Source: Promicromonospora iranensis (GTDB lineage: Bacteria; Actinomycetota; Actinomycetes; Actinomycetales; Cellulomonadaceae). Taken from it: a stretch of 64,000 nucleotides of DNA. Of the stretch, positions 51,482-61,171 are shown one piece after another. The translations under genes were made by a program, and so were the position numbers. Position 1 is the stretch's first letter. Every line of letters begins with the position of its first letter. The stretch covers positions 427,730 through 491,729 of the forward strand of contig NZ_JAJQMN010000003.1 in NCBI RefSeq assembly GCF_028994775.1. The letters are read 5' to 3'. The notes below the pieces were generated by a model. It saw only the letters and a program-made list of their open reading frames with translations, was not told where the DNA came from and searched no databases.

Positions 51482-54435
51482 CGTGCAACCGACTTCGCGA
51501 TGCGCAAGAGCTGCACGTAGAAGTACCCGGAGGTGGATCCCAGCCGAAGGCTGCGGGCACGATGCCGGCCGGCGTCGCTAAAGGAGCGCCAAACCATGGG
51601 GTTGTGGTACACCTCGCCGACCAGTGCAGCCAGGTCTTCAGGCGTTCCGACCTCGAGCGCAGACACGCCGAAGTATTCGGAGAGCGAGTGCGGCATAACC
51701 CGGTGGACGACCGGGACGCCGAGTGACGCCACCTCCAGGGGAACCATCTCGAAGGTCAGGTTCGCCGCGAACGAGACCATCATCCTCATCGACGACATCC
51801 TCTGAGACATGTCGTTCTTCATGAACGGCCAGACGTGGTCGATACCCAGATCGACCTCGTACTTGGGCTTGTACTGCTGTACCCCGTACAGCGGAACACC
51901 CGGCAGCGCCTTCCGAAGCGCACCCAACCACTCGTGGATGTCGCCGTCGATGATCCGCGGGTCAACGAGCTTCGCGATGTCGCCGACGAACACGCCGCTC
52001 GTACCCTCGAACGTCACCGGTTCCGGAGCGAGCGCCTCGATGGTCTTCGGGATGACGACGATCTGGTCCCGGACGGTCGCGAACTCTGGAAGATGCTTCG
52101 CCGCGTTCGTGAACACCATCGCGTAGACCTGCCCGGGATACACCCCGCGCCAGTAAACCAAGCGTTCGCGGATCCATTCCGTCCGCTCCTGGTGCCCCTC
52201 GAGGGACATGTTCACGATCAGCGCACGCCCGAGCGCCGCATGATGGGCGATGTACTCGTCGACCTTGGCGTAGTCGGGGCGGTTCGGGTCGCCGACATAG
52301 ATCATCACGACGTTCGGCTCGAAGCCTCCGAACCCGGTCGGGTCTCCCGTCTCGATGTCCGCGAGAGCAGTCTCCGCGCCGAATCGGCGCAGAGTCTCCG
52401 CCATCAAGTGACACGACTTGAGGATCCCTCCCTTCTTCCATCGGACACGGTCTGTCCGTCCGATGATCCCCAGCCGCAGCTGCGCCGTGGGCGCCGGCGC
52501 TGGCCCGTCCAGCTGTGGCCAAGGCATCCGGGTCGCAACCTCGTCGGTGACGATCGCCCGCATGTCGAGGGTTGCCTCTGTGTCGCGCCGACCGAGCGAC
52601 GAGTTGGAGATCGACGGGGCTTCCTTGTCGAGCGGTGTCGCCCAGTCGCGGTCGTGGGCCAGCACGGTCAGCCCGACCGACTGCTCTCGGGCGCGGATCG
52701 CGAACCACACGTCCGCCATGTTCGCCACGGGCATGTCAGCCATCGCGAACTCGATCGTCGACGTGTGGAAGCCGGTGACACCGGTTCCGACGAGATGGAC
52801 CGGAGTGTCTCCCGGTCGATGGGCGTAGTAGGCGAAGACACGCCTGCAGGTTGGGTCGTAGTAGTTGTCGAACGGCTCCTTGAACACCGACCCGTGCCAC
52901 GAGACCGCCCGACGCCGGCCGTGCCGTTCGATGCCCGCGACGATGTGGTCCACGTAGAACTTCGGGTAGGCGATGTCGTCGTCACACGTGAGGTAGTAAC
53001 CGGAGAAGCCGTCCAGCGCGACGAATTTTCCGCGGTCACCCAGATCGTCGCCGGTCAGGTACGTCACGTTGGTGTAGGCCGGGAGGCTGTCCGAAGGGCG
53101 CTCATACCCGTTCAGGTAGACGAAGATCTCGTCGGCCTGGGAGTGAAGGGACGCAAGCACGGCGGCGAGCCCTTCCTCACGGCCAGGCATGGTGGCAATT
53201 CCGACACGGGTCCGCTCTCGGTCGCGCTGCGGCGTGACGTCACGGGGCCCGTTCGGCGTCTGTGGCCCGTCGGGCCGAGCTGCGGCTACCTCGCCGTCCA
53301 TCTCGACGTGCGTCCACACCTCGGGCGCCAGATCACCGGTCAGGCGCGACAAGCTCTGGTATGCCGCCTGCCAGGTCTTCACCTCTGTGCGCCGCTCGAG
53401 GTCTGCCTGCTTCTGCCCGGCAGCCAGCGCCTCCATCTGGGACTGCATCGACTGGCGCCACTCCAGATCGCCAGCCATGTGGCCCTCAACCTGCCTGGTC
53501 AATTCCATCTCTCCGACAAACCTGCTCTCCATACGATCTCGCCAGGCCTCGTCGACCGTCCTCGCCTCGCTCAGCGACTCATCGACTGCCGACCTGACCT
53601 CATCCGCCGTGACACCACCCCTCTGGACGTCGTCGATACGCCGGTAGACCGTGTCGAAGCCGCGGGCGACCTCGCGCCTTTCTAGGACCAGCGTCTCGAT
53701 CCCGGCTCTCTGCGTGATCGCCCGGACCTCGTCTGCGCCGAGAATCTCACCGGCGGCCAGCCACACGAAGTTGCGTGAGCGACCGCGGATCGCGATGGCC
53801 TCGTAACCGAGCGGAACGAGGATCTCCTCGAGATCCCGAAGTGCCACGGAATCGTGCGCCTCCGTGACGACGACCGGGTGGCTCGTCTCCAGAGTGCGAG
53901 ACGCACCCCGCAGCACCTCCGCCTCGTGACCCTCCACATCGATCTTGACCATCGCCACGGGGCGACCGGCCACGTGGTCGTCCATCGTCCCGGAAGTCAC
54001 CGTGGGGCGGTCAGCCACCGGCTCCGACAGCGAGATCGTCCCCAGGTTGCCCTCGATACCCTGCGAGAGGGAGTACTCCTGGTTGCCACTGCTCCACGGA
54101 ACGGCGATGACGTCGACCCGCTCGCCCAGGCCGTTCTCGCCGACATTGCGGCGCAGGAGACTGAGGTTCTTCTCGAACGGCTCGACCGCAACCACCCGTA
54201 ACTCCGGATAGGCCAGGGCCAGGGCCAACGTGTGATTGCCGAGATTCGCCCCGACATCGACAATAAGGCCGTTCTTCACGTTGATGGACGTGAGCAGATC
54301 CAGCAGGTCCTGCTCGTAGAACTTCTCGTGGCGGCGAATCTGCTCGAAGACATAGTCGCCGGAATAGCCTGAGATCCGGACCGTGGTCCCGAAGGCGTTC
54401 ACACGGCAGGTGGCCACGGCGGGTTCATCAGACAT
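51478..54435 (-). CDS. Multidomain FkbM methyltransferase-glycosyltransferase protein
   Basis: A 985-residue fusion. Residues about 40-215 are a FkbM SAM-dependent methyltransferase ([44 protein letters not shown]). Residues about 265-375 are helical with charged heptads, likely a coiled coil. Residues about 405-640 look like a GT-A transferase ([20 protein letters not shown], the DxD-like [12 protein letters not shown]). Residues about 660-985 look like a GT-B transferase ([13 protein letters not shown] start, [28 protein letters not shown], the variant E-x7-E). One polypeptide might thus add and cap sugars with O-methyl groups. ATG 54435 has GAGGAGG upstream and overlaps the preceding gene by 8 bp. 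Confidence 0.83.
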   Translation of the reverse strand: MSDEPAVATCRVNAFGTTVRISGYSGDYVFEQIRRHEKFYEQDLLDLLTSINVKNGLIVDVGANLGNHTLALALAYPELRVVAVEPFEKNLSLLRRNVGENGLGERVDVIAVPWSSGNQEYSLSQGIEGNLGTISLSEPVADRPTVTSGTMDDHVAGRPVAMVKIDVEGHEAEVLRGASRTLETSHPVVVTEAHDSVALRDLEEILVPLGYEAIAIRGRSRNFVWLAAGEILGADEVRAITQRAGIETLVLERREVARGFDTVYRRIDDVQRGGVTADEVRSAVDESLSEARTVDEAWRDRMESRFVGEMELTRQVEGHMAGDLEWRQSMQSQMEALAAGQKQADLERRTEVKTWQAAYQSLSRLTGDLAPEVWTHVEMDGEVAAARPDGPQTPNGPRDVTPQRDRERTRVGIATMPGREEGLAAVLASLHSQADEIFVYLNGYERPSDSLPAYTNVTYLTGDDLGDRGKFVALDGFSGYYLTCDDDIAYPKFYVDHIVAGIERHGRRRAVSWHGSVFKEPFDNYYDPTCRRVFAYYAHRPGDTPVHLVGTGVTGFHTSTIEFAMADMPVANMADVWFAIRAREQSVGLTVLAHDRDWATPLDKEAPSISNSSLGRRDTEATLDMRAIVTDEVATRMPWPQLDGPAPAPTAQLRLGIIGRTDRVRWKKGGILKSCHLMAETLRRFGAETALADIETGDPTGFGGFEPNVVMIYVGDPNRPDYAKVDEYIAHHAALGRALIVNMSLEGHQERTEWIRERLVYWRGVYPGQVYAMVFTNAAKHLPEFATVRDQIVVIPKTIEALAPEPVTFEGTSGVFVGDIAKLVDPRIIDGDIHEWLGALRKALPGVPLYGVQQYKPKYEVDLGIDHVWPFMKNDMSQRMSSMRMMVSFAANLTFEMVPLEVASLGVPVVHRVMPHSLSEYFGVSALEVGTPEDLAALVGEVYHNPMVWRSFSDAGRHRARSLRLGSTSGYFYVQLLRIAKSVAR

Positions 54436-54898
54436 CGCGGGCCTCCTCGCCACTGGAGTTCCGGTCTGCCGAGACCACGGCGACGCCCTGCCGCTCGCGG
54501 ATCAAATGGGTGAGCACCGTCGAGACCTGCTTACGCTCGTGAGCGTTGGCATGCACAGACTTCGTCACGGCTTCCTGGATGCGCTTGGTGTGTTGACTCA
54601 GGTCGTTCAGCACACGTGCGTCACGTCCGCGAACTCGGACCAGTTCGCTCGTCGCCTCAGTGGACTTCTTGCGCAGGTCGTCCACCTGCCTCTGCAGCCG
54701 GGTGATCTCACCGGAGATGCTCGTCTTCGCACGCTGGGTCTGCTTGATGGTGGCGTACCCCGTACCGACGACAACACACGAGACACCCGTCACCGCAATG
54801 ACGACCTGAGCCTGGATCGGCAGATATACCGCGCTGACGACCATGGCCGCGATGAATACACCGACGCCCGTGACAACCAGCACTCGCAACCTGTTCAC
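54428..54898 (-). CDS. Small membrane protein with cytoplasmic coiled coil
   Basis: A 156-residue protein, not recognised. Two N-terminal membrane helices (VLVVTGVGVFIAAMVVSAVYL and VVIAVTGVSCVVVGTGYATI) precede a 100-residue helical, charged region (ISGEITRLQRQVDDLRKKSTEATSELVRV) predicted to be coiled coil. The GTG at 54898 follows GAGGAGC. It overlaps the large FkbM-glycosyltransferase gene by 8 bp. Since that protein and the upstream GT28-like protein also carry heptad regions, it could be a scaffold anchoring glycosyltransferases to the membrane; this is inference. Confidence 0.7.
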   Translation of the reverse strand: MNRLRVLVVTGVGVFIAAMVVSAVYLPIQAQVVIAVTGVSCVVVGTGYATIKQTQRAKTSISGEITRLQRQVDDLRKKSTEATSELVRVRGRDARVLNDLSQHTKRIQEAVTKSVHANAHERKQVSTVLTHLIRERQGVAVVSADRNSSGEEARDV

Positions 54899-54938
54899 AA
54901 ATGCTCCTCTGTTGATTCTTTCAAGATTGTTCCTTGGA

Positions 54939-56420
54939 TCAGGCCCGGTCTGCCCCGGGACGGCCAGCGAGCGCGGAACGTATCCGGTCACCGATCTTCT
55001 CGGCACCGTTGATCAACGCGAATTCCTCGATGCGACCCGATATCTGGTCCCGCATCGCTGATGAATTGAACCGACGCACCACGTCGCCAAGCTCGTCGGA
55101 GTCATCGGTACAGACACCGAGACCGAGCTCATCGACCTTCTCCGCACGTCGGACCTGGTCGTCCGTAATCGTCGATCTGCTCGGAAGGTAGATTCCCGGC
55201 ACTCCGGTGTGGAGGTTTTCATGGACCGAGTTGTAGCCGGCCCCGGTCACCGTGAACTCCCAGGCAGCGGCCATGTCGACCAGGGGGAAGTGCGCGTCGA
55301 TGGTCACGGCGTCGTGCGTCGCCGCGGAGGACAGCAGCGGTGACCTCACCACGACCGGGACAATGTCACCGGCGTCGCGAACCGCCTCGACGGCAGCAGC
55401 TGTCGCAGACCCGTCTCCGTTGCCGCCGGAGAGCTGCACGAGCGCGTACTGCCGCTCCGGGTCCAGCCCGAGCAAGGCAAGCGCCTTCTCTCGCGGTATG
55501 AGGGGGGTCGGCGCGAGCGACACCGGGTCCACCCAGGTCGCGTCCTGAAATACCTCGGGTGCGTCCTGACGCTTCTCAGCGAGGTCACCCGGCACGATCA
55601 CCGAGGTCACATGGTCACGCCAGTTCTTCACCTGGGTCAGGTCGGTGCCTTCACGCCACAGCCCGCGGCGCAGCCACACCAGAGGCAGGCCCACCAGGTC
55701 GGCGACGTCTGTCAGCGAGGGGTACACCCACGTGCCGTCGAAGACGATCGACTCCGGACGGTATGCGGCGACCTCGTCGAGGAGCCGGCGTGTGAACTGC
55801 CGGCGCCATCGGTCGTGACTGACACCGGCGGTGGTGTGACTCGGAAAGTACGTGACGTCGTAGCCGGCGGCAGCGACCGTCGAGGCCGCCGTCGAAAGCG
55901 TGAGGATCCGGCCGTCCAGCATGGGGCCTGCGTGTCGCAACACTGCGGCGCACCGGGCGATATGCCCCATACCGCCACCGTTGCTCGTGACGAACAGCAC
56001 GCGTGGCGCCGCGCCCGCAGTCTGAGCCGCGTCAGCGGGAAGGTCCTGGCGCGATGCGGCCCACACCATCTGCGAGACGCCGGTCGCCGACTCCCGGCTC
56101 GTCCACTCGATCCGCTCGAGCGCCTTCTCCTGCAACCACTCGTGACGTGAGGCCTTCCCACGTGTGTCCTGCACTGCCGCCTCGAGCTGATCGACCCGAC
56201 GACGAAGCCGCGCTTCGGTCCGCGCAGTCGCCCACGACACGACTACGGCCACAAGGAGGCCAACCGACAGCAGCACGCCCAGCACACCCGCGAACACCAG
56301 CCAGGCACTCGGTCGCGTCGCGACCAAGCTGAGCGTCAAGGTAGCCGCGGACACGACCACCAGGGCTGCGGTCACAGCGACGACCACCCATCGACGTCGG
56401 AACCGGGCGAGACGACTCAA
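54939..56420 (-). CDS. Membrane-anchored glycosyltransferase, GT28/MurG-like
   Basis: A 493-residue protein. Two N-terminal helices (residues about 11-33 and 38-62) and a heptad stretch (ARTEARLRRRVDQLEAAVQDTRGKA) precede a GT-B transferase. The N-domain starts RVLFVTSNGGGMGHIARCAAVL, and the C-domain has YALVQLSGGNGDG and FTVTGAGYNSVHENLHTGVPGIYLP, the MurG/GT28 donor-binding region. The TTG at 56420 overlaps the wecC stop (TTGA), a rare but well-placed start. It would transfer a sugar at the cytoplasmic membrane face. Confidence 0.84.
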   Translation of the reverse strand: MSRLARFRRRWVVVAVTAALVVVSAATLTLSLVATRPSAWLVFAGVLGVLLSVGLLVAVVVSWATARTEARLRRRVDQLEAAVQDTRGKASRHEWLQEKALERIEWTSRESATGVSQMVWAASRQDLPADAAQTAGAAPRVLFVTSNGGGMGHIARCAAVLRHAGPMLDGRILTLSTAASTVAAAGYDVTYFPSHTTAGVSHDRWRRQFTRRLLDEVAAYRPESIVFDGTWVYPSLTDVADLVGLPLVWLRRGLWREGTDLTQVKNWRDHVTSVIVPGDLAEKRQDAPEVFQDATWVDPVSLAPTPLIPREKALALLGLDPERQYALVQLSGGNGDGSATAAAVEAVRDAGDIVPVVVRSPLLSSAATHDAVTIDAHFPLVDMAAAWEFTVTGAGYNSVHENLHTGVPGIYLPSRSTITDDQVRRAEKVDELGLGVCTDDSDELGDVVRRFNSSAMRDQISGRIEEFALINGAEKIGDRIRSALAGRPGADRA

Positions 56421-57664
56421 CGCAGCATTCCCCGCGTGTCCACCACGTGCTTACCCGTCAGGGGGCCTGCAAGCGCACGAAACTGTGCATGGTCCACCAG
56501 CAGTACATGCACCTGCGCGGCCTCGAGCGCCTCCTGGGTCCCCGCCAGCCGGACGTTTGCCAGACCTGCGAACTCCGCCGGAACCGTCTCCACGTGCGGC
56601 TCCACGGCCAGCACCGTCGCGTGGGGTAGCGTCCGCGCGATCTCGGTGGTGATCTCCAGGGCCGGCGACTCCCGCAGGTCGTCGATGTTCGGCTTGAACG
56701 CCAGTCCGTAGGTAGCGATCACCGGGTTCGTCGCGCCGAGGTCCGCGACCGCATCGACCACCTTGTGCAGCACCCAGCGGGGCTTGGCGTCGTTCACTTC
56801 ACGCGCCGTGCGGATCAGACGCGCCTCTTCGGGCGCCGCGTCCACGATGAACCACGGGTCGACGGCGATGCAGTGCCCACCCACGCCCGGACCCGGCTGC
56901 AGGATGTTGACGCGAGGGTGGTGGTTGGCGAGTCGGATGAGCTCCCACACATCGATTCCGAGCTTGTCCGCGACGAGCGACAGCTCGTTGGCGAAGGCGA
57001 TGTTCACGTCGCGGAACGAGTTCTCGACGAGCTTGGCCGTCTCCGCGGTCGCGGCGTCCGTCAGCAGGATCTCGCCCTGGCAGAAGACCTGATAGAGGTC
57101 CCTGGCGCGCTGCGCGCCCTCCGGGGTGAGGCCGCCCACGATCCGGTCGTTCGTCACGAGCTCGACCATGATCCTGCCGGGCAGCACCCGTTCCGGGCAG
57201 TGCGCGAAGTAGATGACGGGGCGTCCGTCTAAACCGTCCAGGCTGAGGTCGGGGCGCGCGTCCAGGATCCACTCCGCCATGCGCCGCGTCGTCCCCGGCG
57301 GTGACGTGGACTCGAGGATGACCAGCTCTCCGCCACGCAGCGCGGGGGCGAGCGCCTCGGCCGCCGACCGGATGTAGGAGAGATCGGGCTTGTGGTCACC
57401 CGTGAAGGGGGTGGGCACCGCGACGATGTACGCGTCGGCGGCCTCGGGCGCCAGGGCGGCCGTCAGCTTGCCGGACGACACGCCCTCCGCCACGTAGCCC
57501 GCCAGGTCAGGCTCCACGAACGGCACCTCGCCGCGGTTCACCGCGCCGACGGTCTCCGGGTTCACATCGATCCCCGTCACCGCCACGCCGTTCGCGGCAA
57601 GGATCGCCGCGGTCGGGAGCCCGATGTACCCGAGCCCGACCACGCCGACAGTGCTGATCCCCAT
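56417..57664 (-). CDS. wecC: UDP-N-acetyl-D-mannosamine dehydrogenase
   Basis: A 415-residue nucleotide-sugar dehydrogenase, oxidising UDP-ManNAc to UDP-ManNAcA with two NAD+. The Rossmann motif is VGVVGLGYIGLPTAAILA, the substrate arginine/lysine segment AETAKLVENSFRDVNIAFANE, and the catalytic cysteine lies in GPGVGGHCIAVDPWF. LAFKPNIDDLRESPALEI is in the C-terminal domain. The sequence matches WecC rather than UDP-glucose dehydrogenase. It works with WecB (47888), although the two are in convergent operons. ATG at 57664. Confidence 0.92.
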   Translation of the reverse strand: MGISTVGVVGLGYIGLPTAAILAANGVAVTGIDVNPETVGAVNRGEVPFVEPDLAGYVAEGVSSGKLTAALAPEAADAYIVAVPTPFTGDHKPDLSYIRSAAEALAPALRGGELVILESTSPPGTTRRMAEWILDARPDLSLDGLDGRPVIYFAHCPERVLPGRIMVELVTNDRIVGGLTPEGAQRARDLYQVFCQGEILLTDAATAETAKLVENSFRDVNIAFANELSLVADKLGIDVWELIRLANHHPRVNILQPGPGVGGHCIAVDPWFIVDAAPEEARLIRTAREVNDAKPRWVLHKVVDAVADLGATNPVIATYGLAFKPNIDDLRESPALEITTEIARTLPHATVLAVEPHVETVPAEFAGLANVRLAGTQEALEAAQVHVLLVDHAQFRALAGPLTGKHVVDTRGMLR

Positions 57665-57675
57665 AGTTCCCCGCC

Positions 57676-59727
57676 TCAGAAGACGACGTGCGTCGCCGCA
57701 CGGCCGTAGTGCTTGACCTCGCCGCTCGCGAGCAGCTCGGCATCGGTCACGTCCCAGGAGTGCCCACCGACGGCGGACCGCACCTGGACGAAGTTGAACC
57801 GGTCGGCGGCGTAGACGATCCCGCCGGCCTCGGTGACGTCCTCGAGGAACGCCGTGTCCTCCCCACGGGGGAGCGCCCGGAAGCGCACGGTGGTAGCGAT
57901 CTCACGCGCAGCCACGATCGTCGGCCCCATCACGCGGTCGGTGTACCGGTGCTCGCGGTCCGCGAACCGCAGGATGGTCGCGTCCGGCCCTTCGAGGTAC
58001 ATGTAGTGCGCCTGCTTGCCCACCACGTCCGCGCCGGAGTACGCCATCGCGTACAGCTGGTCGGACAGGTACTGCGGGCCGTACAGGTCGTCGTCGTCGA
58101 TCTTGGCCACGACGTCGCCGTCCGCGGCCTCGACCAGCAGGTTCAGGCACGAGCCCAGCGGCACGTCGGACGGTGCCGACAGCAGTTCCAGACGCTCGAC
58201 GCCGGCCTCCTTGGCTCGCGCCCGCAGGTCGGCGTCGTCCACCTCGAAGCCGTGCGTCAGCAGCGCGACCTGGAGGCCCACGCCCTCCTGCGCGCCGAGC
58301 GCGGCCAGCACGTGGTCGAGCTGGTGCGGGCGGTTCGTCGAGACCAGTGCGGTCACGCTCGGCCGGGGCACCACGGAAGAGTCGGCCAGCCCGACGTCGT
58401 GCAGCACCTTCTGCGAGCGGACGCCGTAGGTGTGCTCGCGCCAGATGCGGCGCTGCGCCTTGTGCACGGCTCGGTCGCGCAGTTCCGGCGAGCGCACGAG
58501 CGCACGGATGGTGTGCGCGGCGTTCTCGCGGGTGGCGGCGACGAACACCTCGTCGGCCGGGAAGTACTCCCCCACCGCCGCGCTCGGCGTGGAGACGACC
58601 GGGGTACCGCTGGCGCTGATCTCGAAGATCCGCCGTGCGCACATCGACGGCGAGCCGACCACGGAGTTCACGTTGAGGAAGACCCGGTACTCGCGGTACG
58701 CGGTCAGCATGCGGTCGTAGTCCAACGATCCGACGACGCGACCGTCCAGCGGCGCGGGGAACTGGTACTTCTGGTCCTTCCCGCGGAACCGGCTGAAGAT
58801 CTCCAGGCCGTGCTCCATCTTCGGGGACACGTCCAGGGCCGCACCGAGCAGCAGGTCCATCTGCTCGCGCCGCTCCGGGTACTTGTGCGCGAAGTACATC
58901 CCCGCGAACGCCACGTCACGCTCCGGCCCACGACCGTGCAGGCGGACCGGGTTGTGGATGGCCGGCTGCGCGGCGAACTCCAGCACGCCCACGCGCTCGT
59001 GGCCCAGCGCCTCGGTATAGGCGGGGACCCGGTCGACGTCGGTCGTGTAGACGCGGTCGAACAGCCGCGCGGTATCGAGGAAGTCCTCGAAGTGAACAGG
59101 GTCTTCCTTGTTCCAGAAGACGGTCGGGACGCCTGCCGCCCGACAGGTCTCGACCAGCTCGACGAAGGCCGGGCGCGGTGCCGACGTCCCCGTCAGGTGG
59201 TACTGCCAGGCGCCACCGTTGCCGTTCCAGGCCGACTCCACGAACAGCAGGTCGAGACCCTCAGCGAGGTCAGCACGCCAGGTCGCGGGGGTGAGGACCA
59301 CCTGGTCCCACTCGGAGGCGAACGCCAGGCGGGAGAAGTCGTCCAGGACGACGCCGACCCGCAGGTCCCGACGACCGGACGCGCCGGCACCCGCCGTCGC
59401 GATACCGGACACCGTGCGAGCCGGCCACGGGTCGAAGGTCAGGCCGTGCTTCGTCAGGCGCGCCCCACCAGTCTGTGCCGCCATCGGCACCCGCTGCCGT
59501 CGCAGGTACGTGCGCAGCTGCGCGGGCCCGCCCTGACGGAGGTGCCACACCGCGCGACGGAGCTGAGGCACCACGCCCGGCGCACGATCCTTCACGGTAA
59601 GAATGTCCTTGTCTGCTTGAAAGCAATAAGCCAGAAAGGGCACCCCACCAGGCGCGAAACGAAGGTGCCGGAAGTACAGGATGCGCCATTGGTCGGCCCA
59701 TGCTACAAGCGACATCCACCCCTTCAT
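57676..59727 (-). CDS. Glycosyltransferase fusion (CgeB/DUF3880-like GT-B plus GT2-like GT-A)
   Basis: A 683-residue two-domain transferase. Residues about 120-445 resemble CgeB/DUF3880 GT-B proteins: RVGVVLDDFSRLAFASEWDQVV, FWNKEDPVHFEDF, VAFAGMYFAHKYPERREQM, and VNSVVGSPSMCARRIFEISASGTPVVS. Residues about 455-680 are a GT2-like GT-A domain: VTALVSTNRPHQLDHVLAAL, VAKIDDDDLYGPQYLSDQL with the DxD motif, and LPRGEDTAFLEDV. The ATG at 59727 is chosen; a GTG directly before it is equally possible. An inverted repeat lies 10 bp upstream. It is 12 bp upstream of wecC on the same strand. Confidence 0.85.
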   Translation of the reverse strand: MKGWMSLVAWADQWRILYFRHLRFAPGGVPFLAYCFQADKDILTVKDRAPGVVPQLRRAVWHLRQGGPAQLRTYLRRQRVPMAAQTGGARLTKHGLTFDPWPARTVSGIATAGAGASGRRDLRVGVVLDDFSRLAFASEWDQVVLTPATWRADLAEGLDLLFVESAWNGNGGAWQYHLTGTSAPRPAFVELVETCRAAGVPTVFWNKEDPVHFEDFLDTARLFDRVYTTDVDRVPAYTEALGHERVGVLEFAAQPAIHNPVRLHGRGPERDVAFAGMYFAHKYPERREQMDLLLGAALDVSPKMEHGLEIFSRFRGKDQKYQFPAPLDGRVVGSLDYDRMLTAYREYRVFLNVNSVVGSPSMCARRIFEISASGTPVVSTPSAAVGEYFPADEVFVAATRENAAHTIRALVRSPELRDRAVHKAQRRIWREHTYGVRSQKVLHDVGLADSSVVPRPSVTALVSTNRPHQLDHVLAALGAQEGVGLQVALLTHGFEVDDADLRARAKEAGVERLELLSAPSDVPLGSCLNLLVEAADGDVVAKIDDDDLYGPQYLSDQLYAMAYSGADVVGKQAHYMYLEGPDATILRFADREHRYTDRVMGPTIVAAREIATTVRFRALPRGEDTAFLEDVTEAGGIVYAADRFNFVQVRSAVGGHSWDVTDAELLASGEVKHYGRAATHVVF

Positions 59728-59736
59728 CACCGATCT

Positions 59737-59762
59737 CGGGTGAAATATCTCAGGTTCACCCG
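59737..59762. promoter_or_regulatory. Inverted repeat before the glycosyltransferase gene
   Basis: CGGGTGAA (59737-59744) and TTCACCCG (59755-59762) are perfect 8-bp arms spaced by 10 bp, ending 9 bp before the start of the transferase gene. It could be an operator or a leader hairpin. The half-site GGGTGAA recurs in front of several other envelope genes in the window. Confidence 0.45.
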
Positions 59763-59817
59763 GGCAACTACGGGGTGTGCCCCTGCCGGCGCGCCAGGGC
59801 GCGTCAGCCGCTCGACG

Positions 59818-60039
59818 TCAGCGAACCTGCTCGACGGTTCCGGACGTCTCGTCGAGCGAGATCTGGTAGCCGAAGTAGGCCATCGCCCCGTTGGCGCACA
59901 GGAGCACCACGGCGCCGGCCACGAGCGCCGCGACGCGTCCCTTGCGGCGACGGGCGCGTCGCACGGGACGCGGCGCGGAGTCGGGAGACTCCGGAGCGGC
60001 GAGGAGGCCAGTGGTCCCACGAGATTCATGCATATCCAT
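59818..60039 (-). CDS. Stand-alone LCP-type membrane anchor (truncated LCP protein)
   Basis: A 73-residue protein that ends shortly after its single membrane helix. The order LLAAP..., RRARRRKGRVAALVAGAVVLL and GAMAYFGYQISLDE closely parallels the first 60 residues of the LCP ligase at 41645 (LLAAPNPVDGD, RGRGFVAGIVVGALLLV, AAAYFGYRMSLDN). No LCP catalytic domain is found in any frame downstream. Either the gene is a remnant of a deleted LCP gene or a short anchor peptide kept for a purpose. ATG at 60039. It precedes the CgeB/GT2 transferase gene on the same strand. Confidence 0.65.
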   Translation of the reverse strand: MDMHESRGTTGLLAAPESPDSAPRPVRRARRRKGRVAALVAGAVVLLCANGAMAYFGYQISLDETSGTVEQVR

Positions 60040-60273
60040 GTAACTACAGGCTCAGATGCCTCCGCCGCATCAGTCTCGCCAAGAGATCACCCCTCATTCA
60101 CCCCCCGCCACACGCGCTTCGACAGCGGTAGAAGCAGACAACTGATTTCATCCGGGTGAACTTCTCGCCAGCATTTTCGGACGGGAGCAAGACACAGGCG
60201 GAAGAGCAGGAGAATTCATTTCCGCAGGCCAACAGGCAGCCCGCCGCGCCACGCATCGTGGGAAGATTCGCCC
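60040..60273. other. Divergent spacer upstream of rmlA
   Basis: This 234-bp gap lies between the LCP-anchor gene and rmlA. It is AT-richer than average and contains GGGTGAAC (60154-60161). No clear -35/-10 pair or Shine-Dalgarno site was identified for rmlA; AAGATTC lies about 7 bp before its ATG. Nothing coding is seen. Confidence 0.4.
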
Positions 60274-61137
60274 ATGCGCGGAATCATTCTCGCCGGTGGC
60301 TCAGGCACACGCCTGCACCCGATCACCCAGGGCATCAGCAAGCAGCTCGTCCCGGTCTATGACAAGCCGATGATCTACTACCCCTTGTCGACCCTGATCC
60401 TGGCTGGGATCAATGACGTCCTGGTCATCACCACTCCGCACGACGCCGAACAGTTCCACCGCCTGCTCGGTGACGGCTCGCAGTTCGGCATCTCGATCAG
60501 CTACACGACCCAGCCCTCGCCGGACGGGCTCGCGCAGGCCTTCGTGCTGGGCGCTGACTTCCTCGGCGACGAGTCCGCCGCCCTGGTGCTGGGGGACAAC
60601 ATCTTCTACGGCCCCGGCCTGGGCAACCAGCTCACCCGGTTCGCCGACCTCGACGGCGGCGCCGTCTTCGCCTACCGCGTCGCCGACCCGACCGCCTACG
60701 GCGTGGTCGAGTTCGACGAGGACGGCAGGGCCCTGTCCCTGGAGGAGAAGCCGGTCCGGCCCAAGTCCAACTACGCCGTGCCAGGTCTGTACTTCTACGA
60801 CAACGACGTCGTGTCCATCGCCAAGGACCTCAAGCCCTCGGCACGGGGCGAGTACGAGATCACGGACGTCAACGCGGAGTACCTGCGCCAGGGCCGGCTT
60901 CAGGTCGAGGTGCTGCCCCGGGGGACGGCCTGGCTCGACACCGGGACGTTCGACTCCTTGCTGGAAGCCTCCGACTACGTCCGCACGATCGAGCGCAGGC
61001 AGGGCCTGAAGATCGGCGCCCCCGAGGAGGTGGCCTGGCGGCGTGGCTTCCTGTCCGACGACGAGCTGCGCACCCGTGCGGAGAAGCTCACCAAGTCCGG
61101 CTACGGCACCTACCTGCTGAGCCTGCTCGACGAGTAA
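60274..61137 (+). CDS. rmlA: Glucose-1-phosphate thymidylyltransferase
   Basis: A 287-residue nucleotidyltransferase making dTDP-glucose from dTTP and glucose-1-phosphate, the first step of dTDP-L-rhamnose synthesis. The nucleotide loop is [38 protein letters not shown]; the metal-binding Asp is in [32 protein letters not shown] binds the sugar. Length matches the short RmlA class. ATG at 60274. The other three Rml enzymes follow within 2.7 kb on mixed strands. Confidence 0.95.
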   Translation: MRGIILAGGSGTRLHPITQGISKQLVPVYDKPMIYYPLSTLILAGINDVLVITTPHDAEQFHRLLGDGSQFGISISYTTQPSPDGLAQAFVLGADFLGDESAALVLGDNIFYGPGLGNQLTRFADLDGGAVFAYRVADPTAYGVVEFDEDGRALSLEEKPVRPKSNYAVPGLYFYDNDVVSIAKDLKPSARGEYEITDVNAEYLRQGRLQVEVLPRGTAWLDTGTFDSLLEASDYVRTIERRQGLKIGAPEEVAWRRGFLSDDELRTRAEKLTKSGYGTYLLSLLDE

Positions 61138-61151
61138 GCCCTCTGGCCGAA

Positions 61152-61168
61152 CGCGTCCCGCCGACGCG
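61152..61168. terminator. Short hairpin between convergent rmlA and rmlD
   Basis: CGCGTC (61152-61157) and GACGCG (61163-61168) form a 6-bp stem with a 5-base loop in the 34-bp gap between rmlA and rmlD. It is placed as a bidirectional terminator but is weak and lacks a T-run. Confidence 0.4.
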
Positions 61169-61171
61169 CGG

